The translations under genes and the position numbers were made by a program. Under the pieces are notes generated by a model that saw only the letters and a program-made list of their open reading frames with translations, was not told where the DNA came from and made no database searches. From the NCBI RefSeq assembly GCF_018687785.1, contig NZ_LTBL01000001.1, forward strand, positions 611,780 to 675,779: a stretch of 64,000 nt of DNA, given 5' to 3'. The DNA is from Methanovulcanius yangii. GTDB taxonomy: Archaea > Halobacteriota > Methanomicrobia > Methanomicrobiales > Methanomicrobiaceae. The number at the start of each line of letters is the position of its first letter. The stretch's first letter is position 1. Below, one piece after another: positions 43,462 to 57,853 of this stretch.

Positions 43462-44637
43462 ATGAACCAACCCCATACAACGGACGTTCCAACCGTCTAT
43501 CTTGATCACTCCGCAACGACACCGACCCACCCGGACGTCGTTGCCGCGATGCTCCCATATTTTACGGAGCATTTCGGCAACCCCTCCTCGCTCTACCGCC
43601 TCTCGAATACGAGCAGGGAGGCCGTCTCAACGGCGCGGGAACAGGTTGCCGCGGCACTCGGGGCGAACGCAGGTGAGATCTTCTTCACCGCCGGGGGCAC
43701 CGAATCAGACAACTGGGCACTCAAGGGGGTGGCATGGGCCCGCAGGAACGAAGGACGGCATATCATCACTTCCTCGGTCGAACACCACGCCATCCTCCAT
43801 TCCTGCGAATATCTCGAGACACAGGGATTTTCCGTCACCTATCTCCCGGTCGACCGGTACGGGATGGTCGACCCCTCGGATGTCGAGGCCGCCATCACCC
43901 CGGAGACGGCACTCATCTCGGTGATGCTCGCAAACAACGAAGTGGGGACGATTCAGCAGATAGAAGAGATAGGCGCCCTCGCCCACGACCACGGCATATG
44001 CCTCCACACCGACGCCGTCCAGGGCATCGGCCATATTCCCATCGATGTCGATGTCATGAACATCGACCTCCTCTCCCTCTCCGGCCACAAGTTCTACGGG
44101 CCGAAAGGAACCGGCGCACTCTATATCCGCGATGGAACAGACATCGATACCTTCATTCACGGCGGTGCCCAGGAGAAAGGGCGCCGTGCAGGGACGGAGA
44201 ATGTACCCGGCATCGTCGGCATCGGTGCCGCAATCGAGCGGGTCACCAAAGATATACCCGGGCACCAGAAACGGGTAGGTGCTCTTCGCGACATGCTGGC
44301 ATCCGGCATCACCGAACGTATCCCCGACAGCCACTACAACGGCCATCCGAACAAACGGCTCGTAAACAACGCCCACTTCTCGTTTCCGGGACTGGACGGC
44401 GAAGCCCTTCTTCTGATGCTCAACCGACGGGGCATCTGCGCCTCCATCGGCAGCGCCTGCAGCTCGGGAAGTGACGACATGTCCCATGTTCTCCGTGCGA
44501 TGGGAGTCCCGGCGGCACATGGACGGTCGTCCCTCCGGCTGACCCTTGGGGATGATAATACAAAGGAGGACGTCGAATATGTACTGGACGTTCTTCCCCA
44601 GGTCGTCGGACGCCTGCGGGACATGGCGATTTTCTGA
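43462..44637 (+). CDS. nifS: cysteine desulfurase (NifS/IscS family)
   Basis: 391 residues, fold-type I PLP enzyme. YLDHSATTPTHPDV at the start, GGTESDNWAL, the PLP Lys210 in SGHKFYGPKG and the sulfur-carrying Cys333 in SIGSACSSGSDD, on the extended loop typical of NifS/IscS. Transfers sulfur from cysteine as a persulfide to the scaffold encoded 19 bases downstream, for Fe-S cluster assembly needed by the many Fe-S enzymes of methanogenesis. Confidence 0.94.
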   Translation: MNQPHTTDVPTVYLDHSATTPTHPDVVAAMLPYFTEHFGNPSSLYRLSNTSREAVSTAREQVAAALGANAGEIFFTAGGTESDNWALKGVAWARRNEGRHIITSSVEHHAILHSCEYLETQGFSVTYLPVDRYGMVDPSDVEAAITPETALISVMLANNEVGTIQQIEEIGALAHDHGICLHTDAVQGIGHIPIDVDVMNIDLLSLSGHKFYGPKGTGALYIRDGTDIDTFIHGGAQEKGRRAGTENVPGIVGIGAAIERVTKDIPGHQKRVGALRDMLASGITERIPDSHYNGHPNKRLVNNAHFSFPGLDGEALLLMLNRRGICASIGSACSSGSDDMSHVLRAMGVPAAHGRSSLRLTLGDDNTKEDVEYVLDVLPQVVGRLRDMAIF

Positions 44638-44656
44638 CCACACGGAGTGACGGCAG

Positions 44657-45040
44657 ATGTACAATGAAACAGTAATGGACCACTTTGAACACCCCCGCAA
44701 CGTCGGGGATATGGAAGACGCCACCGTGGTCGCCGATGTGGGGAGCCCGGAATGCGGCGACCGCACGAAACTCTACCTGAAGATCGAAGACAATGTTATC
44801 GTGGATGTTTCATTCAAGACGCTCGGATGTGCCGCTGCGATTGCATCCAGCAGCAAGGCCACCGAGATGATCAAGGGAAAGACCCTCGAGGAGGCATGGG
44901 CCCTCACGAATATGGATGTGGTGGAGGCGCTGGGCGGCCTGCCGGAACCGAAGATTCACTGTTCCGTCCTTGCCGAAGGCGCCATCCGTGAGGCCATCAA
45001 CACCTACCGGAAGGACCAGGGACTCGTGCCCTGGGAATAA
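44657..45040 (+). CDS. iscU: Fe-S cluster scaffold protein (IscU/NifU N-terminal type)
   Basis: 127 residues. The scaffold ligands C33 and D35 (PECGD), C58 (LGCAAAIASSS) and C102 (IHCSVLAE) are all present. Assembles [2Fe-2S]/[4Fe-4S] clusters with sulfur from the desulfurase encoded just upstream, with which it forms an operon. There is no NifU C-terminal domain, so the IscU form applies. Confidence 0.93.
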   Translation: MYNETVMDHFEHPRNVGDMEDATVVADVGSPECGDRTKLYLKIEDNVIVDVSFKTLGCAAAIASSSKATEMIKGKTLEEAWALTNMDVVEALGGLPEPKIHCSVLAEGAIREAINTYRKDQGLVPWE

Positions 45041-45053
45041 CAACAAAAAAATA

Positions 45054-45710
45054 TTATTTAATTTCCATCGATTCTCCGGGAGAGAGGACCTGCACCGATA
45101 TATCGGTCGTCCGCTCCACGGCTTTTTTGTAGGCATGCGGGTCCTGCCTGATGGCCTCGAATGTGTTGTAATGCATCGGAATGACGATCGGAGCTCCGAC
45201 GAACTCCGCGGCCATCATCGCTTCAGCAGGCCCCATCGTAAACCGTCCGCCGATGGGAAGGCAGGCGACATCAGGATGATAAAGTTCACCGATGAGCTTC
45301 ATATCGGAGAAGAGGGCGGTATCCCCCGCATGGTACACCGAGATGCCGTCCATCGAGATCACGAACCCCGCAGCGCCACCGCCGTAGAAGCCCTGCCCCG
45401 CCATCTCCATCCACCCTGAATGCAGGGCAGGCGTCATGGTGAACCGGACACCATCCACCTCGATGGTGCCGCCGAGGTTCATGCACTCGGTCTCCAGTCC
45501 ATGGGTTGCAAGATATTTTCCGATTTCATTGATGGCGACCGTCTTCCTGCCGAGTCGTATCGTCTCCCCGACATGATCGTCGTGACCGTGGGTGAGCGCC
45601 ACCATATCCACGTCATCAGGAATCCCGCCCTCCGGGGCAAACGGATCGATAATGATCGTCTTCGTGCCCTCCAGGAGGAAGCATGCATGTCCGAGCCACG
45701 TGAGTTTCAT
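45054..45710 (-). CDS. metallo-beta-lactamase fold hydrolase, UPF0173 family
   Basis: 218 residues. The metal motif is LTHGHDDHVGE (HxHxDH), with further ligands in PALHSGWM, YHAGDTALF and MHYNTF. Start MKLTWLGHACFLLEG is characteristic of UPF0173. The substrate is unknown. Monocistronic, convergent with iscU after a 13-base gap. Confidence 0.9.
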   Translation of the reverse strand: MKLTWLGHACFLLEGTKTIIIDPFAPEGGIPDDVDMVALTHGHDDHVGETIRLGRKTVAINEIGKYLATHGLETECMNLGGTIEVDGVRFTMTPALHSGWMEMAGQGFYGGGAAGFVISMDGISVYHAGDTALFSDMKLIGELYHPDVACLPIGGRFTMGPAEAMMAAEFVGAPIVIPMHYNTFEAIRQDPHAYKKAVERTTDISVQVLSPGESMEIK

Positions 45711-45775
45711 AGGGAAAGATGGATCTCTTCAATAAAAAATCAGACGGAAAAAGAAGGGACGGAAATGGAGGGGAA

Positions 45776-46411
45776 TCAGGACAGGTCCGCCAGTTCCGCT
45801 TCGGTGATGTCGATGGCTTCCGAGAGGCCGTCGTTTACAACGCCACCCGTCATCGACTCGGTCAGGTCGCGGTCCTCCATGACATCACGGATCCGCTCGA
45901 GGAACGGGTCCAGCGTCGGATCCCGCTGTGATTCGATCACATGCCGGTATTCACGGAGTGTCGACGGGCTGATGCCAAGTTCCTCGCTGATCTCCTTCAT
46001 GGTCTTGCCCGAATCGAGGAGCGCCTCCATCTGGGCAGGGTCGAACGGCATCTTGAAATCCAGTTCGCGGAAGAGCTTCAGGCGCACACGTGCCCGTGCC
46101 ACCGTCTTGGAGAGCTTCTCATCGCCAAGAGTGCGGGCAATCTCGGTATCGTTCTTGTTGTCATAGTATGCACAGACCAGCTGTGCCAGCTGACGTGGCG
46201 CGAGTTTTGTCTTGAAATGCCCCTGGTCCAGGACCTCACGCATGATGAGCGCAACTTCGCGTTCGATTGCCTCTTTGTCCCTGAGTGTGCCGTGAATCTT
46301 TCTCATCGGCTCAACAATGGTCGTCTTGCTCGTAATATTGGTGAAGAGATCCAGAAGTTCCTGTTTCCTCTGGTTCATCCGTACCTTCTTTTTGCTCTTG
46401 CTTTCGCGCAT
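45776..46411 (-). CDS. conserved archaeal helix-turn-helix protein
   Basis: 211 residues, basic N-terminus (RESKSKKKVRMNQRKQE) and acidic C-terminus. A central helical region (ASN-rich YYDNKNDTEIARTLGDEKLSKTV) and a sigma-70 region-4-like helix-turn-helix (TMKEISEELGISPSTLREYR) suggest DNA binding. It resembles the euryarchaeal family annotated in haloarchaea as conditioned medium-induced protein 4, but I am not certain. Divergent from glyS across a 140-base promoter region with TATA elements for both directions. Confidence 0.7.
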   Translation of the reverse strand: MRESKSKKKVRMNQRKQELLDLFTNITSKTTIVEPMRKIHGTLRDKEAIEREVALIMREVLDQGHFKTKLAPRQLAQLVCAYYDNKNDTEIARTLGDEKLSKTVARARVRLKLFRELDFKMPFDPAQMEALLDSGKTMKEISEELGISPSTLREYRHVIESQRDPTLDPFLERIRDVMEDRDLTESMTGGVVNDGLSEAIDITEAELADLS

Positions 46412-46506
46412 AGGCTCACACCCCGTAATTCTGCTTTATAATGTCCACGATTTGATATAATTGTTTTCTTCTGTGCACAGAGGGACTTTTGGCCTTTTAA
46501 AATATG

Positions 46507-46515
46507 TTTTATAAT
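46507..46515 (+). promoter_or_regulatory. TATA box of glyS
   Basis: TTTTATAAT lies 37-45 bases before ATG 46552. Because it overlaps the in-frame ATG at 46504, that upstream codon would not be transcribed, which fixes the downstream start. Confidence 0.6.
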
Positions 46516-46551
46516 CACGCGTTGAAGTATTATCAACTTCAGGGATTTCCA

Positions 46552-48279
46552 ATGGCCGATATTTACGATAACGTTATTGAACTTGCACGAAGGAGAGGAT
46601 TTGTCTGGCCCTCCTCAGAATGCTATGGGTCTGTGGCAGGATTTATTGATTACGGTCCGCTGGGGGCAATGCTCAAGAGAAAGATAGAAAACCTCTGGAG
46701 AAATTTTTACATCATCCAGGAAGGCTATTATGAAATAGAAGCCCCGACCATCGGCGTCGAGTCAATTTACATCGCCTCCGGTCATGTCAAGGGATTTGCC
46801 GACAAGATGTGCCAGTGTCCCCACTGCCGGGAATATCACCGTGCCGATCACATCGCCGAGGAGCACGGAACCATGGGCGCCGATGCACTGAGCCTTGAGG
46901 CATTAAAGGACTGCATTGCGGGTCTTCCCTGCCCCTCCTGCGGCGAATCGATGGGAGATGTCGAGGTTTTCCACTTCAACCTGATGTTCCAGACGGGCAT
47001 CGGCCCCGGCTCACAACGCACGGGCTACCTGCGCCCCGAAACCGCCCAGGGAATCTTTACCGATTTCAACCGGCTGTCACGCTTCTACCGGGAAAAACTC
47101 CCGTTCGGAGCGGTCCAGATAGGCAAGTCATACCGAAACGAGATATCCCCCCGGCAGGGCATGATCCGTCTGCGTGAATTCACACAGGCGGAGGCCGAGA
47201 TCTTCATCCACCCGGAGCACAAGAACCATCCCGCCTTCTCCCGGTATGCCGACTACGTCATTCCTCTCTGGGGACAGACGCAGCAGATGGCAGGCGACGC
47301 CCCCGTGACGACCTCGATGCGGGGTGCCGTCGATTCGGGACTGGTGGCAAACGAATACGTGGCCTACTACATCGCCCTCACCCATGAGATCCTGATGTCC
47401 GTCGGTATCAATCCCGACAAACTCAGGTTCCGCCAGCACCTCCCGACGGAGTGCGCCCACTATGCACTGGACTGCTGGGATGCGGAGATCTATTCCGAAC
47501 GGTTCGGATGGGTCGAGACCGTCGGAATTGCGGACCGGACGGACTACGACCTGCGTGCCCATTCTGCAGAAAGCGGCGATGCATTCACGGTCTTCATCCC
47601 GTACAGCGAATCCCGCACCGAGACGCAGAGACGCATCATTCCCGATATGGGAGCGCTCGGCCCCCAGTACCGCGGGAAGGCAAAACCCATCGCCGATGCC
47701 CTCACAGCCGCCGAACCGACCGATGAGGGTGCAACCGTCACGGTGGACGGGAAGGAATATTTCATCCCGGCAGATCTCTTCGAGGTCCGGGAGGAGACCG
47801 TGGAGATTCGCGGCGAGGAGATTATGCCGCATGTCATCGAGCCATCGTATGGTATCGACCGTATTCTCTACTGTGCGCTCGAGCATGCCTATGACGAGGA
47901 GGAGGTCGAGGGAGAGATCAGGAGAATTCTTCACTTCCCGCCCCCCATCGCCCCCGTTCAGGTGGCTGTCTTCCCCCTCGTGAACCGTGACGGTCTGGAG
48001 GAGATCTCCCGCGAGATCACTGCCGACCTGACATTGCACAACATTCTCACCCAGTACGATGACAACGGCGCCATCGGCAGACGGTACCGCCGCCAGGACG
48101 AGATCGGAACCCCCTATGCCATCACGATCGACTACGATACTCTGGAAGATCGGACCGTCACTCTCCGTGACCGGGACAGCATGGAACAGGTCCGCATTCC
48201 CGCAGACACCGTATCCGGGACCCTCGGGGAGCTCATCAGGGGCAAAAAGCAGTTTGCTGATCTGAAGAATGAAGAATGA
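46552..48279 (+). CDS. glyS: glycyl-tRNA synthetase (class II, alpha2 type)
   Basis: 575 residues from ATG 46552 (MADIYDNVIELARRRGF). The first in-frame ATG (46504) sits on the TATA box and is rejected. Motifs: SSECYGSVAGFIDYGPLG, zinc ligands CQCPHC and CPSCG, TGYLRPETAQGIF, RNEISPRQGMIRLREF and the C-terminal anticodon-binding domain (PVQVAVFPLVNR). Charges tRNA-Gly. Its stop overlaps hef by 4 bases, an operon joining translation and DNA repair genes. Confidence 0.94.
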   Translation: MADIYDNVIELARRRGFVWPSSECYGSVAGFIDYGPLGAMLKRKIENLWRNFYIIQEGYYEIEAPTIGVESIYIASGHVKGFADKMCQCPHCREYHRADHIAEEHGTMGADALSLEALKDCIAGLPCPSCGESMGDVEVFHFNLMFQTGIGPGSQRTGYLRPETAQGIFTDFNRLSRFYREKLPFGAVQIGKSYRNEISPRQGMIRLREFTQAEAEIFIHPEHKNHPAFSRYADYVIPLWGQTQQMAGDAPVTTSMRGAVDSGLVANEYVAYYIALTHEILMSVGINPDKLRFRQHLPTECAHYALDCWDAEIYSERFGWVETVGIADRTDYDLRAHSAESGDAFTVFIPYSESRTETQRRIIPDMGALGPQYRGKAKPIADALTAAEPTDEGATVTVDGKEYFIPADLFEVREETVEIRGEEIMPHVIEPSYGIDRILYCALEHAYDEEEVEGEIRRILHFPPPIAPVQVAVFPLVNRDGLEEISREITADLTLHNILTQYDDNGAIGRRYRRQDEIGTPYAITIDYDTLEDRTVTLRDRDSMEQVRIPADTVSGTLGELIRGKKQFADLKNEE

Positions 48280-50555
48280 CCCACCTCACCCACCCCCTTA
48301 TTCTGCCTGAAAGTATTGAAGAGCGCGAGTATCAGCTGTCCATTGCAGCGACCGCGCTGTTGGGAAACACGATGGTGGTCCTCCCGACAGGTCTTGGGAA
48401 GACCGCGATAGGGCTCATCGTCGCCGCATCAAGAATCAAAAATTACGGGGGAAAACTGCTCATGATGGCTCCCACAAAACCCCTTGTGGAGCAGCACTTC
48501 CGCTTCTTCTCACGCCATCTGCTGGAACCGCCGTCCCCGACGGATGACTTCGAAGGCGCCGCGATGTTCACCGGCGAGACCCCGACCGCGAAACGCATGG
48601 AGACGTGGAAGAAGAGCCGCTACATCTTTGCGACACCCCAGGTGATCAAAAACGATGTCCTCGCGGGCAGATACGGGTTTTCGGATGTCTCCCTCCTGAT
48701 CATCGACGAATGCCACCGTGCGGTCGGCAATTATGCGTACGTCTTCATCGCAGGCGAGTACAACCGGACCGCATCCCACCCCCTCGTCCTTGCGATGACC
48801 GCGTCACCCGGAAGCAACGAGGAGAAGATCTCCGAAATATGCGTACATATGGGCATTGAATCGGTTGAAAGCAGAACGGAGACGGACCCGGATGTCAAAC
48901 CCTACATCCACGAACGTGAGCTCACCTATGTCTCCGTGGATCTTCCGCCGGAGCTCGGATTTGCAGTCCGGGCCCTCGAATCGATGGTCGCCTCCCGCCT
49001 TCAAACCCTCGGCGGCCTCGGCTTTCGGGTGCCCTCTGCTGACAAACTGACGATGAAGGCAATTCAGGGGATCCAGGCCCAGTCACAGTCCCGGATAAAA
49101 AAGAAGGACAGCTCCGGGTATATCGCGGCATCGATCCTGGCCGAATGCATGAAACTGCGCCATGCCACCGCCCTTGCCGAGGGGCAGGGAAGCGAGGCGC
49201 TCAAAGGGTACCTGCACAAACTGGCACGGGAGGGGGAGACGCCATCGGCGTCGAAGGCCAGCAAACGCCTTGCCGGGGATGCCGTTCTTCTCGACCTTCT
49301 GGCCCGGGCCGATGCGTGGGAGACCGAACTTCACCCCAAACAGACGATGGTGCGTGAACTCGTACAGCGACAGCTCGAACTCTTCCCCGACAGCCGGATC
49401 ATTGTCTTTGCGACCTTCCGTGATACCGTCCAGATCCTTGTTTCCCATCTGCAGGAACACGACATCGACGCCGAACGCTTCGTCGGCCAGGCATCACGGG
49501 ACACCGAGCGTGGCCTCTCGCAGAAGGAACAGCTCAAAACCATGGACCGGTTCCGGAGCGGCGAGTTCAGGGTTCTGGTTGCAACCTCTGTCGGGGAGGA
49601 GGGGCTGGACGTCCCATCGACCGACCTTGTCATCTTTTACGAGGCTGTTCCATCGGAGATTCGCAGCATCCAGCGCAAGGGGCGGACCGGACGCCATGGT
49701 GCCGGCAGCATCATCGTCCTCGTCACCAAAGGGACGAGCGACGAGGCCTACCGCTGGGTCAGCCAGTCCAAGGAGAAGTCGATGCACAAGGAGATCTCAT
49801 CGCTGCGGCAGCATCCCGGCACCTTCAGTCCCGCACAGAAAAGCGGAGAAGAAGAGCAGCCGGCACCAGCGCACGGCAGGGAACAGATGAGCATAGATGC
49901 CTTCCTCGACACCTCACGGCCATCCGTTGTCGCAGACGACCGGGAAACCTCATCCCGGGTCGTGGAATGCCTCCACGGCAAGGGGCTTTCCATCGCGGTG
50001 CAGCGCCTTGAAGACGGGGATTATGCCATCGGAGACCAGATCCTCGTTGAGCGAAAGACAACAAAGGACTTCGCCGACAGCCTGATAGAACGCGATCTGC
50101 TCGGGCAGATTCGCCGCCTCTCGATGCGGGTGTCCCGCCCGATCCTCATCATCGAAGGGGAGGATCTCTTCAGCCAGCGAAACATCTCCCCCAATGCGAT
50201 ACGGGGCGTCCTTGCCGCAATCGGGATTGACATGGGGGTGACGATCCTCTATACGGCCACCCCGGAAGAGACGGCGGAGATGCTCTACATCATAGCACGC
50301 AGACTTGAGACGGGGAGCACCCCCCCAAGTCTTCATTCCAAAAAACCCTACCATTCCGATCGCGAACAGCAGGAGTATATCCTTGCATCCTTCCCCGGTA
50401 TCGGCGCACGGCATGCACGGCTCCTCCTCGGTCATTTCGGAACGCTCAGAGACGTTTTGAATGCCGATGAGGAGGCGCTGATGCAGGTCGAAGGCGTTGG
50501 AAAAAAGACGGCGGAGACGATCGCCTCCCTCATGGCGCGACCGTATACCAGATAA
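48276..50555 (+). CDS. hef: Hef: archaeal fork helicase-nuclease (FANCM/XPF-like)
   Basis: 759 residues. Helicase part: PTGLGKT at 37-43, DECH at 144-147, MTASPG, and motif VI QRKGRTGRHG. Nuclease part: GDY at 581-583 followed by ERK at 592-594 and D598, the XPF/MUS81 signature. Tandem helix-hairpin-helix motifs close the protein (FPGIGARHARLL, VEGVGKKTAE). It unwinds and cuts stalled or branched replication forks. Both halves are intact. Translationally coupled to glyS. Confidence 0.95.
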   Translation: MTHLTHPLILPESIEEREYQLSIAATALLGNTMVVLPTGLGKTAIGLIVAASRIKNYGGKLLMMAPTKPLVEQHFRFFSRHLLEPPSPTDDFEGAAMFTGETPTAKRMETWKKSRYIFATPQVIKNDVLAGRYGFSDVSLLIIDECHRAVGNYAYVFIAGEYNRTASHPLVLAMTASPGSNEEKISEICVHMGIESVESRTETDPDVKPYIHERELTYVSVDLPPELGFAVRALESMVASRLQTLGGLGFRVPSADKLTMKAIQGIQAQSQSRIKKKDSSGYIAASILAECMKLRHATALAEGQGSEALKGYLHKLAREGETPSASKASKRLAGDAVLLDLLARADAWETELHPKQTMVRELVQRQLELFPDSRIIVFATFRDTVQILVSHLQEHDIDAERFVGQASRDTERGLSQKEQLKTMDRFRSGEFRVLVATSVGEEGLDVPSTDLVIFYEAVPSEIRSIQRKGRTGRHGAGSIIVLVTKGTSDEAYRWVSQSKEKSMHKEISSLRQHPGTFSPAQKSGEEEQPAPAHGREQMSIDAFLDTSRPSVVADDRETSSRVVECLHGKGLSIAVQRLEDGDYAIGDQILVERKTTKDFADSLIERDLLGQIRRLSMRVSRPILIIEGEDLFSQRNISPNAIRGVLAAIGIDMGVTILYTATPEETAEMLYIIARRLETGSTPPSLHSKKPYHSDREQQEYILASFPGIGARHARLLLGHFGTLRDVLNADEEALMQVEGVGKKTAETIASLMARPYTR

Positions 50556-50571
50556 CAATCACGGATAACAA

Positions 50572-50946
50572 TCAGAGGTCCTGCAGTGCCTGGACGCCCT
50601 TTCGTATTCCTTTCATGAGAAGATAGCAGTCCTCGGCCCGTGACTCGGTCCGGACCCGTCGGCAAAGGGCAAGGATCGCCTGTTCGATCTCCTCTCCCAC
50701 CTCCCCGTGGCACGCACCGGCGTGCAGCCTCTGCGGCGGCACAATCACCGGTTCCGCCTCCGGGGGTGAATGCCGCACCGGTTTTTCGGCACCCTTCTCA
50801 TCCGGCGGTCCGATCTCCTTACAGACCACACACAGGACGCCCTCCTTTGTCTCAAACAGCGGCGCTCCACAATCCTTACAGGTTTTCGAGAGCATTTTAC
50901 CTCCCTTAAGGAGATATTCGGCCATTATCGTGTCTTCAGTCTTCAT
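50572..50946 (-). CDS. SSSCA1/autoantigen p27-family zinc-ribbon protein
   Basis: 124 residues from ATG 50946; upstream in-frame ATGs at 50952 and 50955 are possible, but longer forms would run through the TATA box. [24 protein letters not shown]...CVVC is the Auto_anti-p27 zinc ribbon, with two CxxC pairs. A proline-rich linker and a C-terminal helical domain follow. Function in archaea unknown; the conserved LLKGGKML segment is found across archaea and eukaryotes. Convergent with hef. Confidence 0.8.
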   Translation of the reverse strand: MKTEDTIMAEYLLKGGKMLSKTCKDCGAPLFETKEGVLCVVCKEIGPPDEKGAEKPVRHSPPEAEPVIVPPQRLHAGACHGEVGEEIEQAILALCRRVRTESRAEDCYLLMKGIRKGVQALQDL

Positions 50947-50971
50947 GCGCATCATCCGGTTTGTCAAGTAT

Positions 50972-50981
50972 CTTATATATG
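50972..50981. promoter_or_regulatory. shared bidirectional TATA element
   Basis: CTTATATATG reads as a TATA box on both strands. It lies about 26 bases from the minus-strand start at 50946 and 37 bases from the plus-strand start at 51018, so one near-symmetric element may serve both genes. Confidence 0.4.
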
Positions 50982-51017
50982 CTCTCACCAAAAATGTATA
51001 CTGCGAAGGTGGAAACC

Positions 51018-51281
51018 ATGGCTGACCCGGAAGTAACAATAAATAACTGTACAATGATGCTCCAGCAAATGATCGAAGACGGCACGATTCCACGCAATAT
51101 CCGCCGTGTGGCCGATGAAACACGCAAAGTTCTCCAGGATGATTCACAGGGCCTGGGCCTGCGTGCTGCAACGGCCATCTCCATGATCGACGAGATCAGC
51201 AATGACCCGAATATGCCTGTTCACGCCAGGACCCGTATCTGGGAGCTGGTGTCACAGTTGGAAACAGTCCCCCTCGACTGA
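51018..51281 (+). CDS. UPF0147 family protein
   Basis: 87 residues from ATG 51018 ([19 protein letters not shown]); an in-frame start at 50961 overlaps the TATA box. Small all-helical protein conserved in euryarchaea ([38 protein letters not shown]). No known biochemical role. Divergent from the zinc-ribbon gene. Confidence 0.88.
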   Translation: MADPEVTINNCTMMLQQMIEDGTIPRNIRRVADETRKVLQDDSQGLGLRAATAISMIDEISNDPNMPVHARTRIWELVSQLETVPLD

Positions 51282-51303
51282 ACCGATTCATAAAAATCCC
51301 TTT

Positions 51304-51726
51304 TCATTCCTTCATTCCATTTACGGTACATACAACAGAACGCGTCCTTCGGGGCCGCACATCAAGCTCAACCATGACAATCTGTTGCCATGTACCGGTG
51401 AGCAATTTTCCTTCCTGAAGAGGAATCGTAATCGAGGGCCCTATCAGGGCTGCACGCACATGTGACCGCCCGTTGCCGTCGCCCCATGCCGCATCGTGCT
51501 CGTATGCCGCATCCTTCGGGGCCATGACATCGAGAGCCCGACGCAGATCCGAAAGAACGCCCGTTTCGTATTCAATGGTCGTCACAGCGACGGTCGACCC
51601 TTTCACAAAGACCGTGACAAGACCTGTCCGGATTTTGCTTGCGGTCACAATATCCTGCACTGCCGCGCTCAGGTCGACGATCTCCCCTTCTCCATGCGTC
51701 TCAATGGTCAGTTCTCTCTGATACAA
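51304..51726 (-). CDS. YjbQ/UPF0047 family protein
   Basis: 140 residues, typical length. Conserved WGDGNGRSHVRAALIGPS and GTWQQIVMVELDVRPRRT segments, with His residues at the proposed metal/active site. Members have weak thiamine-phosphate synthase activity when overproduced; the physiological role is unclear. Convergent with UPF0147. Confidence 0.88.
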   Translation of the reverse strand: MYQRELTIETHGEGEIVDLSAAVQDIVTASKIRTGLVTVFVKGSTVAVTTIEYETGVLSDLRRALDVMAPKDAAYEHDAAWGDGNGRSHVRAALIGPSITIPLQEGKLLTGTWQQIVMVELDVRPRRTRSVVCTVNGMKE

Positions 51727-51821
51727 CTCATCTCACCTTCCACGATTACGGGAATGCTCTCCCCGACAGATACTCTCCCGCAGAAAACATATTAATACCC
51801 TGCATCGTATGCAGACCCATT

Positions 51822-52658
51822 ATGAGCAGAAATATCCTCGCGATGAAAACCGGGATCAGTCTCATTCTCCTGCTGGGCCTGGTGATGGGAATTGCGTCCG
51901 GTGCACCGAGCGGCATCACCATCACCTCCTCTCCCTCGGGGGCACAGGTCTTCGTTTCGGGATCGTATAAGGGAGACACCCCTCTCGACCTGACCGGGAT
52001 GTACGCACCGGGAACCTATGCGCTGGAGGTAAAAAAGGACGGGTACATCACATGGAGCGGGTCCCTCGCCGTCCGCAGCGGCGAGACCACCTCGGTGACG
52101 GTAACCCTTGACCCCTTTACCGGATCGGCAACAATCAATTCCGTTCCTCAGGGGGCCTCCATCTACTTTGACGGAGACTACTACGGCATGACACCCACCA
52201 CCATCGCGGAGAAGACCGTGGGCGTCCACGACATCACCCTGAAAAAAGACGGGTATAACGACTGGGTCTCACAGATCCGGGTTCTGAAGGACAAGACCAT
52301 CACCATCACTGCAACACTGGTGGAGCGGACCACTCCCTATGAAGGTTCCCTGAACATTCAGTCGACACCGTCCGGTGCCGAGGTCTACTTCAACGGCGAC
52401 ATGAAAGGGATGACCCCGCTCATCATCCCGGGCATCGCACCCGGCACGTACAAGATCACCCTCAAAAAAGACGGGTATCAGGACTGGGTTGCAAACATCG
52501 AGATCGATGCGGATGAGAAAGAGACGATCTCCGCAAGCATGTATCCGGGAGGAAACGGGAATGAAGAGCCGACCGGAACACCTGCCCCCCTGATACCGCT
52601 CATCATCGGGACCGTAGCAGCGTCGCTCATCTGCATGCACCGCAATAAAAAAAGCTGA
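51822..52658 (+). CDS. surface protein with three PEGA repeats
   Basis: 278 residues from ATG 51822 (ATG 51843 also possible); a longer frame from 51639 is non-protein-like and antisense to YjbQ. Signal peptide about 1-28. Three PEGA repeats follow (about 30-100, 103-175, 182-255), each ending in a LKKDGY-type motif. The C-terminus has a Pro/Thr spacer, a hydrophobic helix (LIPLIIGTVAASLIC) and a basic tail, an anchor like a sorting signal but without PGF. A TATA-like element (ATATTAATA) lies near 51788. Probably binds cell-surface polymer or other envelope proteins. Confidence 0.85.
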   Translation: MSRNILAMKTGISLILLLGLVMGIASGAPSGITITSSPSGAQVFVSGSYKGDTPLDLTGMYAPGTYALEVKKDGYITWSGSLAVRSGETTSVTVTLDPFTGSATINSVPQGASIYFDGDYYGMTPTTIAEKTVGVHDITLKKDGYNDWVSQIRVLKDKTITITATLVERTTPYEGSLNIQSTPSGAEVYFNGDMKGMTPLIIPGIAPGTYKITLKKDGYQDWVANIEIDADEKETISASMYPGGNGNEEPTGTPAPLIPLIIGTVAASLICMHRNKKS

Positions 52659-52696
52659 ATGGATGAACAATGCCGGGAATTAGCCGGCATCCCATC

Positions 52697-57158
<4,462 letters not shown>

Positions 57159-57270
57159 TCATGGGTACCTCTATTTCACACAAATACAAAGAAGAAAAAA
57201 ACTCCTTGGTTCCTACAGTATTATTTGGTTACAATCGCATTTTATGATTTCTATAAAAGAAATTCAGGTA

Positions 57271-57579
57271 TCAGTCGAACTTGCCGACCTGAGGGTCGGC
57301 AATGCCCAGCTGACGATCGATCGCGAGGACCAGTCGCCTAAGAATGCGCCATACCGCCTCGGCATCCTCGGCATCCATCTGCCCGTTCTGGTGCCACATG
57401 ATGTTTTTTCTGAGCATTGTCACCAGCTCCTCCACCTCCGTTCCGGCAAACATCTCCGGAAGCTCGAATTCAAGAAGATGATCGGACACCCCGGGCCACG
57501 CCTTCTCGGGTGCAAGGGCAAAATGTTTGGTGACAAGCATGATATTGGTGATGAATCCTCGTCCGAACTGGCTCTCCAT
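57271..57579 (-). CDS. small conserved hypothetical protein
   Basis: 102 residues from ATG 57579 (MESQFGRGFITNIMLVTKHF); the frame extends to 57765 but the added part is not protein-like. An all-helical, acidic soluble protein (ALAPEKAWPGVSDHLLEFEL, AEAVWRILRRLVLAIDRQL). It resembles uncharacterised proteins of methanogens; no function known. Lies upstream of gyrB on the same strand with a 163-base gap. Confidence 0.65.
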   Translation of the reverse strand: MESQFGRGFITNIMLVTKHFALAPEKAWPGVSDHLLEFELPEMFAGTEVEELVTMLRKNIMWHQNGQMDAEDAEAVWRILRRLVLAIDRQLGIADPQVGKFD

Positions 57580-57853
57580 AGGTGCCAATGTACCGTAAAA
57601 CGAGAAAAAAATTGTGAAAGGAAACAGAAGGTGGTCAGTCTTCTGCTTCACGATGTACCAGGTATTGGGTACATACTGGCCGGTGTATGAAGATGTGTGC
57701 GCAGACACGATAGAGGTCTCATTTCCCGGATTACCCCGTGGGCGCATACATAGCAAACCCAGCAAAAGGGTGGTCAGCCCTTTCGTGGATTGCCAATGAT
57801 ACTTGCAAATGGATCATTAAATATGTTTTGCATTTCTCATATGTTCAAAAGAA

